From NCBI GenBank assembly GCA_963706905.1, contig CAVPNY010000013.1, positions 17,082-81,081 of the forward strand: 64,000 nt of DNA, read 5' to 3'. A program made the position numbers and the translations under genes. Each line of letters starts with the position of its first letter. Position 1 is the stretch's first letter. Source of the stretch: CAVPNY01 sp963706905. GTDB taxonomy: Bacteria > Chloroflexota > Anaerolineae > Anaerolineales > UBA4823. This document shows positions 55,162 to 63,347 of this stretch, piece by piece. The notes below the pieces were generated by a model. It did no database searches and was not told the DNA's origin. It saw nothing but the letters and a program-made list of their open reading frames with translations.

Positions 55162-56076
55162 TTACTTACGCTCACCAATTGTAACCGTAATCAGAGTGGG
55201 CTGGCCGCCGCGCAGGACTTCTACAGGGGTGGCCTGCCCGACAACCTCGCCGGTCAAGCGGGCCAGCAGCTCGTCCGGATCGGTGAGCGGCTGCCCGGCA
55301 AGCCCGGTAAGGATATCGCCAACCATCAACCCGCCAGCCTCAGCCGGGCTGTTCTCTTCAACACTGACCAGCAGCAGGCCGCTGGCCTGCTGGCGACCCA
55401 GCGCCTTCTGCTGAGCGGCGGGGATCGCCACCGGCTGGCTGCGCACACCCAGGTAACCGCGGCGCACAGAGCCGTGCCTGGCCAGGGATTCGGCGATCTG
55501 CCAGGCCAGACCAGCGGGGATGGCCAATGAGGCACCCCGCGCCAGGCCGGAGGTATTCAAGCCAACCACCCGGCCAGCGGTATCCACCAATGGCCCACCA
55601 GAAAAGCCTGGATAGGGGATGGCATCGGTACGCAGGTAACGCTCGAGCAGGCCGCCCCGACCGGTACGGACCGGACCGCCCACGGCGCTGATCACACCCA
55701 GGCTGGCCTGGATGCCCTCCGGGGTTGGACGCCCAAGCGCGAGCACCAATTGTCCAATGCGGGCTTCCTGAGGAGCGGTTTCTGCAACCGCGGCAACAGC
55801 GGAGGGCAAACGCAGCACAGCCAGATCGCTGCCCGGATCGCGACCGGCCAGCCTGGCTGCCAGCTGGCTGCCATCCGGCAAACCAACCGGGATATCCTCT
55901 TCACGCTCGATCGCGTGATCGGCGGTCAGGACCAAGTCGGCGGCAAAGGCGATGCCGCTGGCGGGCATGCGCCGCCGCCCATCTACCAGCAGCGTGGCAG
56001 CGCCGGCTTTTTCAACCGCGTTGGCCATACTCTCCGACAAAGCAGCAAGCAGGTTGTTTCCATTCGAGTCTGACAT
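55162..56076 (-). CDS. HtrA-like S1C serine protease with PDZ domain
   Basis: The 304-residue protein has a trypsin-like domain with His in TADHAIE, Asp in SDLAVLRL and Ser in GFSGGPLVD, followed by a PDZ domain (~205-300; RRGYLGVRSQPV, AEAGGLMVGDILTGLAG). It lacks a signal peptide or anchor, which is unusual for HtrA/DegP, so a cytoplasmic or non-classically placed protease is suggested. It heads an operon with a second protease and a LuxR-type regulator. Confidence 0.9.
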   Translation of the reverse strand: MSDSNGNNLLAALSESMANAVEKAGAATLLVDGRRRMPASGIAFAADLVLTADHAIEREEDIPVGLPDGSQLAARLAGRDPGSDLAVLRLPSAVAAVAETAPQEARIGQLVLALGRPTPEGIQASLGVISAVGGPVRTGRGGLLERYLRTDAIPYPGFSGGPLVDTAGRVVGLNTSGLARGASLAIPAGLAWQIAESLARHGSVRRGYLGVRSQPVAIPAAQQKALGRQQASGLLLVSVEENSPAEAGGLMVGDILTGLAGQPLTDPDELLARLTGEVVGQATPVEVLRGGQPTLITVTIGERK

Positions 56077-56094
56077 GATTCATTACTCCTAATT

Positions 56095-56139
56095 TAGTCT
56101 AGTAGTCTCATAGTCTGGTAGTCTGGTAGTCTGGTAGTC
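56095..56139. repeat. six TAGTC motifs at exact 8-bp period
   Basis: TAGTC occurs at 56095, 56103, 56111, 56119, 56127 and 56135, with spacer TAG, TCA, then TGG three times. The array lies just upstream of the HtrA operon start codon (within ~60 bp) in the intergenic region. It is either a slippage-prone simple repeat or a set of regulator sites. Confidence 0.85.
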
Positions 56140-56318
56140 ATGAAGTTCGACCTATTGACCGTTACCTATGGGAGATGGAACGCACTGGTTAAGTGCATCG
56201 CACCTGATCATAGTGCAAGATGCCAACGGACGCATCCGCTAAACGAGCAGGGGAGTACCTGGACATTCGAGCAGGTTAAGGAAATCAAGTAGAATCACTC
56301 GGTCGGAAGGAGGCCCTT

Positions 56319-57446
56319 ATGCGGTCGAGGAAGTTTCGCCGGATTGTGCTTTTCGCCCTGCTGGGATTGGCTGGCCTGTGCCTGGTACTGGCTGGCATCT
56401 CCGCGTTGAGCAACCGCTCTCTACCTGAGGGGCCAGAACAATTCGATCAATTGACTGACCTGGATAAAGTCCGCCTGGCTGAGGCGCGGCACTTGCGGGC
56501 CAGCCTGGGCGATCGAGTCTGGCCGGGTTTCGCTGCGATGGAAATCCCGGTGGTAATCTGGAATCAGGAGTATGCCTTCCTGTTCGGCATCCCCAATCCG
56601 CCAAGAGAATGGGAGCGCGTGCCCGATGATCTGTTCGAGGGTCAGGCGTACTTTCGCAAGTCTGAAAACGATCCACAGAACTTTGCCGTGCCAATCGGAA
56701 CTGAATGGGCAGCCAGCATGGCAACCAAGACAGAGACAGACGCCTTCCTAATGAGCACCTTCCGCGACTTTCTACCTCCGGTGGTCGAGCAGATCTTCCC
56801 CTACCGGTTTTTAATCCAGCCAAGTGAGGCGCAAATCGCGGCGGTGGCCCACGAATCATTTCACGTACTGCAGACGCGGCTGGCTACCGGGCGATTAGAG
56901 GCCGCTGAAAAGGCCCACCGCCTGGGAGAACGTTACTGGACAGCAGACGTTGAGATGGGCGCGGATTGGGAGACTGAGATTGACCTGCTGGCTCAGGCTT
57001 TGGACGCCAGCAGCTCTTCCGAAACAGCCAGCCTGTCTGCCCAGTTCCTGGCACAGCGAGACCTGCGCCGCCAGCGGAACAACCTGCCAGCAGAGCTGGT
57101 GGATTACGAGCGCCAGCTGGAATGGGAGGAAGGCCTGGCCAAGTATGTGGAAATAGAGATATGGCGGCAGGCTTCCCTTGCCCGGGATTACCGGCCCCTG
57201 CCAGAGTTGGAAGCTGATGGGGATTTTAAGGAATACCGCTCTTTCCAGCAGCGGTGGAGACAGGAGATCAGCCAGATGAAGCGGCAGGCAGGCCAGGAAG
57301 GCGAGACCCGCTTCTACCTGACGGGCTTGGCACAGGCTACTTTGCTCGACCGGCTACTGCCGGGTTGGAAGGACCTGGCCCTGGCAGAGGGCGTTTTCTT
57401 AGAGGATTTGCTCCGGGAGGCAGTCAGCGCACAGGTGAATCCCTAA
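56319..57446 (+). CDS. putative HExxH metalloprotein of unknown family
   Basis: The 375-residue protein has an N-terminal signal/anchor (VLFALLGLAGLCLVLAGISAL). IAAVAHESFHVLQTR (~190) contains HExxH and the later EWEEGLAKYVEIE (~270) supplies a Glu as expected for a third zinc ligand in gluzincin-type enzymes. I recognise no family name. The remaining sequence is mostly helical and rich in Glu, Arg and Leu. It is divergent from the HtrA operon. Confidence 0.75.
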   Translation: MRSRKFRRIVLFALLGLAGLCLVLAGISALSNRSLPEGPEQFDQLTDLDKVRLAEARHLRASLGDRVWPGFAAMEIPVVIWNQEYAFLFGIPNPPREWERVPDDLFEGQAYFRKSENDPQNFAVPIGTEWAASMATKTETDAFLMSTFRDFLPPVVEQIFPYRFLIQPSEAQIAAVAHESFHVLQTRLATGRLEAAEKAHRLGERYWTADVEMGADWETEIDLLAQALDASSSSETASLSAQFLAQRDLRRQRNNLPAELVDYERQLEWEEGLAKYVEIEIWRQASLARDYRPLPELEADGDFKEYRSFQQRWRQEISQMKRQAGQEGETRFYLTGLAQATLLDRLLPGWKDLALAEGVFLEDLLREAVSAQVNP

Positions 57447-57514
57447 CAGGGATGTCTGTTAATTTTCTATGATTGCGGATGTAGCCGCGCAATTATGGAA
57501 AAAAAGGCACACTT

Positions 57515-59205
57515 CTAACGGGCGATCAGGTCGATGGAATTTTCGTTGATCCAGCCAACTGTATCGTTGAAATCAACCTTCCACCAGTTAGTGCCCGTGG
57601 CAAAGACTCCATTTAAGCCATTGGCGTGCTCGAGGATGGTGCCCTGGTCTCCGGAATTGACAGGAGAGCCCGTAATAGCGTAGTTGCTACCAGGACCCAG
57701 GCGGAGATCGGTTGTGGAAGAAGCCTTTACCTGATCGCCAGGAATATATCCCGACGAAAGCTCCCTGGGCTGCACCACCACCATCATCAAGCCGTTGGCG
57801 ACCAAACGCTGCAGGTTGGGTCCATCCACATCCTGGCTGTACACATAATACTGGCTGGTGAGCGGCAGGCCATCGGCGGAGAGCTTATCGGGTTGATCAG
57901 TTGGCAGCGGGGAAACTTCAGCCTCTTTCGCTGGCGCAGCGGGTTTGTCGAGCGTGGCAGACCTGGCGACCACGGGAATATAGGTGGCGTGCTGGCAGGT
58001 GTTGATGTTGCAGTAGGTATTATTGACCACCTTGCCGTTGATCACCATGGTGGATGACCCGCCGCCGTCCTCGGCGATACCGTAGGAGGCGCCAAGCTCA
58101 TCGCGGGCAAATTCAGCCAGCTCGCCAATGCTCATGCCCAAGCTGTGCGCCAGGTCGCGCCCATCTACCACGATAAAAAAGATGTAGTCATCGTTATAAG
58201 CGACAGCGGTGCGCGGGCGCGCGCGGCGGCGCCCGAATCATCCGAAAAATCGCGGATGTCGCCATCATTCAGAAAGTAGAACGCACCGGCGATGCTGGCG
58301 TAGGTATCCGTCCAGTCTGGACCAGTTGGAGTTGTGCTGCAGGTTTCTTTGTAGGATTTGATCTTCTGCGACACGCCGATCTGGTCGCCGATCCTGACAT
58401 AATCCAACAGCTCTGTGCGGGCATTTCCTTTAGCCGATAAAACAACATGATCGAAGGGGATGCGGGTTGAACCGCGGCTCTCGCGAATCTGGCGCACCGT
58501 GCCGGTCAGCATGCCGCCGTCGGTCACGCCTGCCGGCGCGTCCATCTCCACAAGCACCTCAACCCCGGTGTTATCGGTGCCGGTGTCGGAGGCATATTGC
58601 GGCGTGTAGAGAATTAGCTGGTTATCGTCGCGCTCGACATTGAGTCCATCAAGCGCCAGGGCAGGTTCACCTTCTACATCCAGAAAGGTAACCACTTGCT
58701 TGTCTGGGGGATGAGAGACTGAATTCCCGATGAAGACACTGCGGTCGAGCTTCCAGGCAAAGCCGGAGCCGCCGCTGCCGGTGGCGCAATCCGTGAAGCG
58801 GCTGGCATACCAGCCGGAATGGATCTGCCCGCTGTAGGCAGTCTCGGTGCCGTAATCGAAGTAATAGCCGTTTATGGCCACAGCCACCTGGTTGCGATTG
58901 CCCCAGGTACGATCCCAGTAATTGATGGCGCCATCAAAACGCTGGGCCATATCACTGACCGTCTCGGTGTCGTCGGCAACGTTGCCTCCGGAAAGGCTAC
59001 TCTCGATCGCCAGATTGGCGGCACTATTGCGATCCATGCGGGCCACAAAAACATTGTTGATGGGACCGGTCAACCGAAAGCGGCGGTACTCGATGCCCGG
59101 AGCAATCTGCTCACCCCACTGGGCAGGGGCGCTGAACACCGACCCCGAAGTGAGCACCAACAGGATACCCAACCATAAGACAGCGAACCATAATCTTTTA
59201 TGCAT
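57515..59205 (-). pseudogene. phosphodiester glycosidase (NAGPA/DUF2233) with SH3-like C-terminus, one frame break
   Basis: The ~560-residue protein starts at ATG 59205 (MHKRLWFAVLWLGILLVL), which gives a signal peptide. The NAGPA region has AINGYYFD and, after the break, VDGRDLAHSLGMSIGELAEF and AEDGGGSSTMVING, which are the family landmarks. A GC-rich run near 58215 shifts the frame between DFSDDSGAA and RPRTAVAYNDDYIF. The C-terminal ~80 residues resemble a bacterial SH3 domain (TDLRLGPGSNYAI). It overlaps the DinB-like gene (TGATG). Confidence 0.82.
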
Positions 59206-60079
59206 CAAGCGGACCCTCGTTTCAATTCTTCCAGCTGGGGCAAGTGGGTGACCTCATGCATGGCGAAGTAGCTGGCCTGCTGCAAGATGGTGACCACACC
59301 GAACTCCTGGTGACGACCAGATCGCCACCAGTCCGCCAGGGGGATGCGCTCCAGGCGGGCCAGGGTGTCCCGCCAGAGAGGTGGTAGGTATCAAAAATTT
59401 GCTGTGCGGTCTGCGGGCGCTCGCCAGCCTGGGTAGCCCATTCAAAGACCGCCTTTGCCTCCAGACTGGGATTTTCCTCAGCGAGCATCAATTGGATACG
59501 GTAGTCTACCAGGAGCTGGGCGTCGCGCAGGTGGGTGATGACGTGGCGGATGGACCAGCCTCCATCCGCTGGCTGGCGCTCCAGGACGGCGTCCGAAAGC
59601 CCTGCCAACAAAGCTGCCACCTGCTCGGGAGTCTGGCGAAGGTGCGCCAGAGCCTGGAAGGGGGTAAAAGCTCCCAACCAGTAGACAGGCGGGAATTGCT
59701 GAAAAGTCAGCAGGTGAGCGCCGCAGGTTGGGCACCCGTCGGCAGGCTCGCCCAACAGGATATAACCGCAAGTCCGGCAAACAAAGGGGTTTGGAGCGTC
59801 CTCGAACAAGGACAGCCGACCGTGCGCGATGCTATCAGCGCTGCGCTGCAGGGCAAGCACCAGCTCGGGTGAAAGACCCAAGGACGGGAGCGCCTGGAAG
59901 AGCTGCTCTATCGCACCGTCCAAGCCGGCTTTATCTGCGGGCGGTTTGCGCCGCCGGGCTGCCTGACGTAGCAGCCCATCCGTCGCCGCCCGCAACAGCT
60001 TGGCAAGGTTTAGCTGGCCTTCATCCTCTAGTTTGGCAGCCAGCGCGAGCATCTGGACGACAGCCTCATATTGTTCCAT
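59205..60079 (-). pseudogene. DinB-like protein with rubredoxin-type zinc site, one frame break
   Basis: The ~291-residue protein has an N-terminal helical half, a central zinc/iron knuckle CRTCGYILLGEPADGCPTCG, and a C-terminal DinB-like four-helix domain (GGWSIRHVITHLRDAQLLVDYR). Near 59385 a one-base shift leads to RDTLARLERIPLADWW and the proper end FAMHEVTHLPQLEELKRG, whose last helix holds the second metal-type His. It overlaps the phosphodiester glycosidase gene. Confidence 0.8.
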
Positions 60080-60088
60080 TGTTTATCC

Positions 60089-60622
60089 TCACACTTTAAA
60101 GTTCAGATAAGAGCGATTGATCACCCGATAGGCCGGGCGATAGGCATGCTCATATTGTTCCGAATGGTGCGCGGCCGGGAAGCCCAGATTTTCCATGCGG
60201 GCAAAGAATTCCAGCATCGCTTCTAACGTGAAAGGCAGGTCACCAACCAGATCGATCTTGACGGCATAGCGCAGGTAACGGCGCAAGGTCTCAACCGAAC
60301 CATGAAATTCCTGAGCAGTGCGCACGAAAGCATCTAACAGAACAGCCGGATCACCGCCTGCAGCGAGATAAGGGCGGAGGTGGAGGCGCACGATCTGCCC
60401 ATCCGCTGAAATTGGGTCCAAAAGGGGATCATCCGGACTGGGACCCATCTCGACCAGCTCGCGCTCCAGCCAGCGACGGACACCAACCTGGTCAGTAAGG
60501 GCATGTTCGCTACCCAGGGCTGCCTGGTGGGCAAGCTTATACAGGTCGCGCGGTTCCAACTGAGGGTAGCGGGAGACCTGATTAACCAGGATACGCCAGA
60601 ATGCGATCTCTTCGTCAGACAT
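60089..60622 (-). CDS. protein of unknown function
   Basis: The 177-residue soluble protein starts at ATG 60622 (MSDEEIAFWRILVNQV), which overlaps the preceding small gene's stop. It is helical with conserved-looking LYKLAHQAALGSEHA and AAHHSEQYEHAYRPAYRVI; the latter, rich in His and Tyr near the end, suggests a metal or ligand site. I recognise no family. It is packed 9 bp upstream of the DinB-like gene. Confidence 0.75.
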   Translation of the reverse strand: MSDEEIAFWRILVNQVSRYPQLEPRDLYKLAHQAALGSEHALTDQVGVRRWLERELVEMGPSPDDPLLDPISADGQIVRLHLRPYLAAGGDPAVLLDAFVRTAQEFHGSVETLRRYLRYAVKIDLVGDLPFTLEAMLEFFARMENLGFPAAHHSEQYEHAYRPAYRVINRSYLNFKV

Positions 60623-60761
60623 ACTTTGCATAGGAACTCAACCGATGCGAAGCCAGATGCGCGGGATAACCGGAGGGCGGATTGAGCAAAAGCAAGCGCT
60701 GGTCGGGCTGCAGCCTGGCGGGGGTCAGGCGCCGATCCAAGTATAGCAGGAAATCGCTCAT
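60615..60761 (-). CDS. 48-residue overlapping ORF
   Basis: MSDFLLYLDRRLTPARLQ begins in ATGA overlap with the membrane protein's stop and ends overlapping the next start. It has no homology I recognise and may be the leader of a once longer protein. Overlap on both ends suggests it is translated in the polycistron. Confidence 0.45.
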   Translation of the reverse strand: MSDFLLYLDRRLTPARLQPDQRLLLLNPPSGYPAHLASHRLSSYAKYV

Positions 60762-61130
60762 CCGCCGGCAAGGCTCGCTGGCGTCCAACCCTGGGAGAAC
60801 ACCCCCCACAGCAGCACCAGATCGATCAGGATTGGCAACACCGCCCAACGACCAAAATAGAGCACATAGAGCAGAAATGAGGCCACCGATGAAAAAACCG
60901 TCAGCGGAACGCACCAGGAAGCCGGGACGAGCCATCCTAACAAACTCAGCAGAGCAGCTACAAAACCCGCCGCAGCCAGGGCGGAAAGCAAGCGAGTGAT
61001 CGTTCCGAGCAGTGGCCTGCTCAGCTTGAGCAACGGCTTCGAGTTCGACCGCAAACGGCCACATGAGCCAGGCTTTGCCAGCCTGAGTCGGGAGGTTAGC
61101 AGTCAAGCTAAAGTGAGCGCCGAAGAAGAG
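60758..61130 (-). pseudogene. small multi-helix membrane protein, frame break and uncertain start
   Basis: The 98-residue frame from 61054 has three helices (LLSALAAAGFVAALLSLLGWL, FSSVASFLLYVLYF, AVLPILIDLVLLWGVFS). Upstream sequence in another frame, RIIVIVLLFFGAHFS then WPFAVELEAVAQA, also looks like the start of the same protein, so a single-base shift lies near 61025. I cannot choose a start codon with confidence; the 5' end is just after the NTF2-like stop. Confidence 0.6.
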
Positions 61131-61158
61131 CAGGACGATAACGATGATGCGTATGAGA

Positions 61159-61546
61159 TCAACCTTTCACGTAAGAGCACTTCTCGGCGACTTTGCCGTC
61201 CCGCACCTGGAAGACATCCACGCCGAGCACGTGACCCTGCAAGCCGCTCGAATCCAGCCAATTGTAGCGCCAGGACACACAGGCGCGCTCACCACAGGCG
61301 AAGGCATCGCCAAACTCAAAGGCGGCAGAGGGGGAATCCTGGAAGAATCTCTCGAAGCAATCCCGGACGGCTGCCTGACCAACGAAACGCTCGCCATGTG
61401 GCGGAGGGAAAGTGTTCTCAAAAACACAATCCTCGGTCATGAGGGCCATGATATCGTCCACGGCATGCCAGTTGAAAGCCGTATTGAAGCGCTGGATGAC
61501 CTCGAGGGTCGAAGCGCCGTGTGGTTGTGTGGTTAATCAGACTCAC
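61159..61546 (-). pseudogene. NTF2/SnoaL-like protein, one frame break
   Basis: The body VDDIMALMTEDCVFENTFPP to DGKVAEKCSYVKG is a SnoaL-like cone fold. AGGAGG just before GTG 61546 marks the real start (VSLINHT), immediately after the OsmC stop; that frame must shift by one base before STLEVIQRFNTAFNWH to join the body. These proteins are often small hydrolases, isomerases or ligand binders; function unknown. Confidence 0.72.
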
Positions 61547-61959
61547 TTACACCTCCTCGATCTCGAAATCGCTAGAGAGCTCCAGTGCATCCTGCAAGGT
61601 GGCATAGGTCGAACAATACTTCGTCTCAGCCAGATGGATGGCGCGGCGGATCATGTCCAGTTTGAGGTCTGATCCAGCGATGTGATAGAGAATGTGAATC
61701 CTGCGAAACCGCCAGGGTGGATCGGGATCACGCTCACTTTCTGCAGTTACCTGGAAGCGGGTCACCTGCTGGCGCTGCTTCTTGAGGATGGCGATGACAT
61801 CCCAGGCAGCACAGCCGATCAAACTCAATGGCAGCAAGTCTGCCCCATTCACTCCATCAGGCTGGGTCATAAGGACGGGAAAACCGAAATGATCTTTAAC
61901 AAGAATTTACCCGCGTCGATCCATTCAGCCTGGACAGTCTCGATCTTGAAGGAGCTCAT
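61547..61959 (-). pseudogene. OsmC/Ohr-family protein, one frame break
   Basis: Starting ATG 61959 (MSSFKIETVQAEWIDAGKFLL) the frame shifts by one base near 61895 to KDHFGFPVLMTQPDGVNGADLL and continues to YCSTYATL with the family's Cys. The first cysteine site is in SLIGCAAWDV, so both redox-active Cys are present. OsmC/Ohr proteins reduce organic hydroperoxides. It heads the overlapping minus-strand gene chain. Confidence 0.78.
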
Positions 61960-62040
61960 ACTGGATAATAATACTCGAATATTAGACAGTTTGGACTATC
62001 TGTGACTGTTTCAAAACTGGTAAAAGTGGGGTTTAATAGC

Positions 62041-62075
62041 GTTTCCGGGACGATCTTACCCATCATCCCGGAAAC
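62041..62075. promoter_or_regulatory. perfect 10-bp hairpin upstream of the transposase
   Basis: GTTTCCGGGA and TCCCGGAAAC form a perfect 10-bp stem around a 15-base loop, 30 bases before the transposase ATG. It has no T-run. In insertion sequences such hairpins block read-through transcription or sequester the translation start. Confidence 0.65.
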
Positions 62076-62104
62076 AAACCTAAAAGAAACGGTAGACCAA
62101 TTAT

Positions 62105-63271
62105 ATGCGCCTCAGTCTGCAATTACCAGTGGTTGAACCGGAGCAATTTCTTGAGCCGGAGCAGTGTGCCAATGCGAAGTGCAAGGGGAAATACTTCCGG
62201 TTGCGCCAGGAAGTGCCGAAAAACGTGCGGGATATGCAATACGACCAGGTGATAGCCCGCCGTTATGAGTGCTTGCGTTGTCAGCGCACCTTCCGGGTCT
62301 ATCCGCAAGGGGTGTTAGCCGGGCAGTTCTCGCAGCGGGTGAAGGGGATCGGCGTGATGTTGTACGTGTTGGGGTTGAGTTATGGAGCGGTAGCGTTGGT
62401 GCTGAGCGCCTTAGGGGTCTGGATGTGCAAAGCGACAGTGTATCGGGCGGTGCAGAGCACAGCGGAACGGGTTCCCGGGATGAAATGCGAGCATTTCCTG
62501 GAAGGCTATCGCACCCGAGCCCTGGGAGCGGATGTGACCAGTGTGAAATGCAAAGGCAAATGGTTGCCGATCGGGATTACGGTGGATGCCATCAGCGGTT
62601 TGGTGCTGACCATCGATCACCTGTCTGGTGAAGATGCCGAAATCCTGAAAGCATGGGTGGCTCCCATTGCCCAGAGCGTGGATGCCCGCATCCTGGTCAC
62701 AGATGATGCGGATGCTTTCAAGACCGTTGCCGATGAGCAGGGCTTGTTCCAGCAGGTATGCAAGAGCCACGTCGTCCGCAATACGGAAGCTCTCATCGAG
62801 AACCTGAGCCAGCAGATCCAGGCTGGAGCGGATCGCTCTCTGCTGGAACTAGGGATTGAGCCGCAACAAGCTTTGGCGGATCTGCACCAATTAGCGGAAC
62901 TCATGCGCAGCCGCCTGCCAGAGCAACAGCCCCAACTCGAAACCCTCTTCCTGCGCTACGCAGCTGCACCCGCACCGCGCCCGGGTCAATCGGCTAGTCT
63001 TGCCTATCGCCTACGCAACCTGTTCCTGGACCGTTGGAACCTGTGGCCGCGCTTGACCTTCTATCGCACCTGGAAGAATGCCAAGGGCGAAGCCATCTTG
63101 GATGGCACCAACAACGCCAGCGAACGCGCCATTGGGTGGTGGATCAAGGAGCGCTATCGTTCCATGCGCGGCTACAAACGCCATCAGTCTGCTCTGAATG
63201 TCAGCCGTTTGATCGCCTATTGTGGTAATCACCTGGCTCATGGGCTTGATTTGGCGCAACTCGTAGCGTGA
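62105..63271 (+). mobile_element. DDE transposase with N-terminal zinc finger
   Basis: The 388-residue protein has an N-terminal zinc-binding region (CANAKCKGKYFRL, CLRCQRTFRV), a helix-turn-helix (VWMCKATVYRAVQ), and a DDE catalytic core: Asp in LGADVTSVKC, Asp in LVTDDADAFK and the C-terminal NNASERAIGWWIKERYRSMRGYK Glu. The end resembles ISL3/IS66-like enzymes, but I cannot fix the IS family. No clear terminal inverted repeats or target duplication were found; the coordinates are the gene only. Confidence 0.88.
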
Positions 63272-63347
63272 TTTCATCCGCTAACTTAATCATAGTGTGT
63301 TCCCTTGCTTGGCAATCAGCTATTTACCATTCTTGAAACGATCACGA

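Noticed and set aside
56095..56139. CRISPR-like array
   Set aside because: Unit of 8 bp is far too short and no cas genes are near.
61990..63300. ACTAT ends as terminal repeats of the transposase element
   Set aside because: Only five bases match between the two sides; not above chance.
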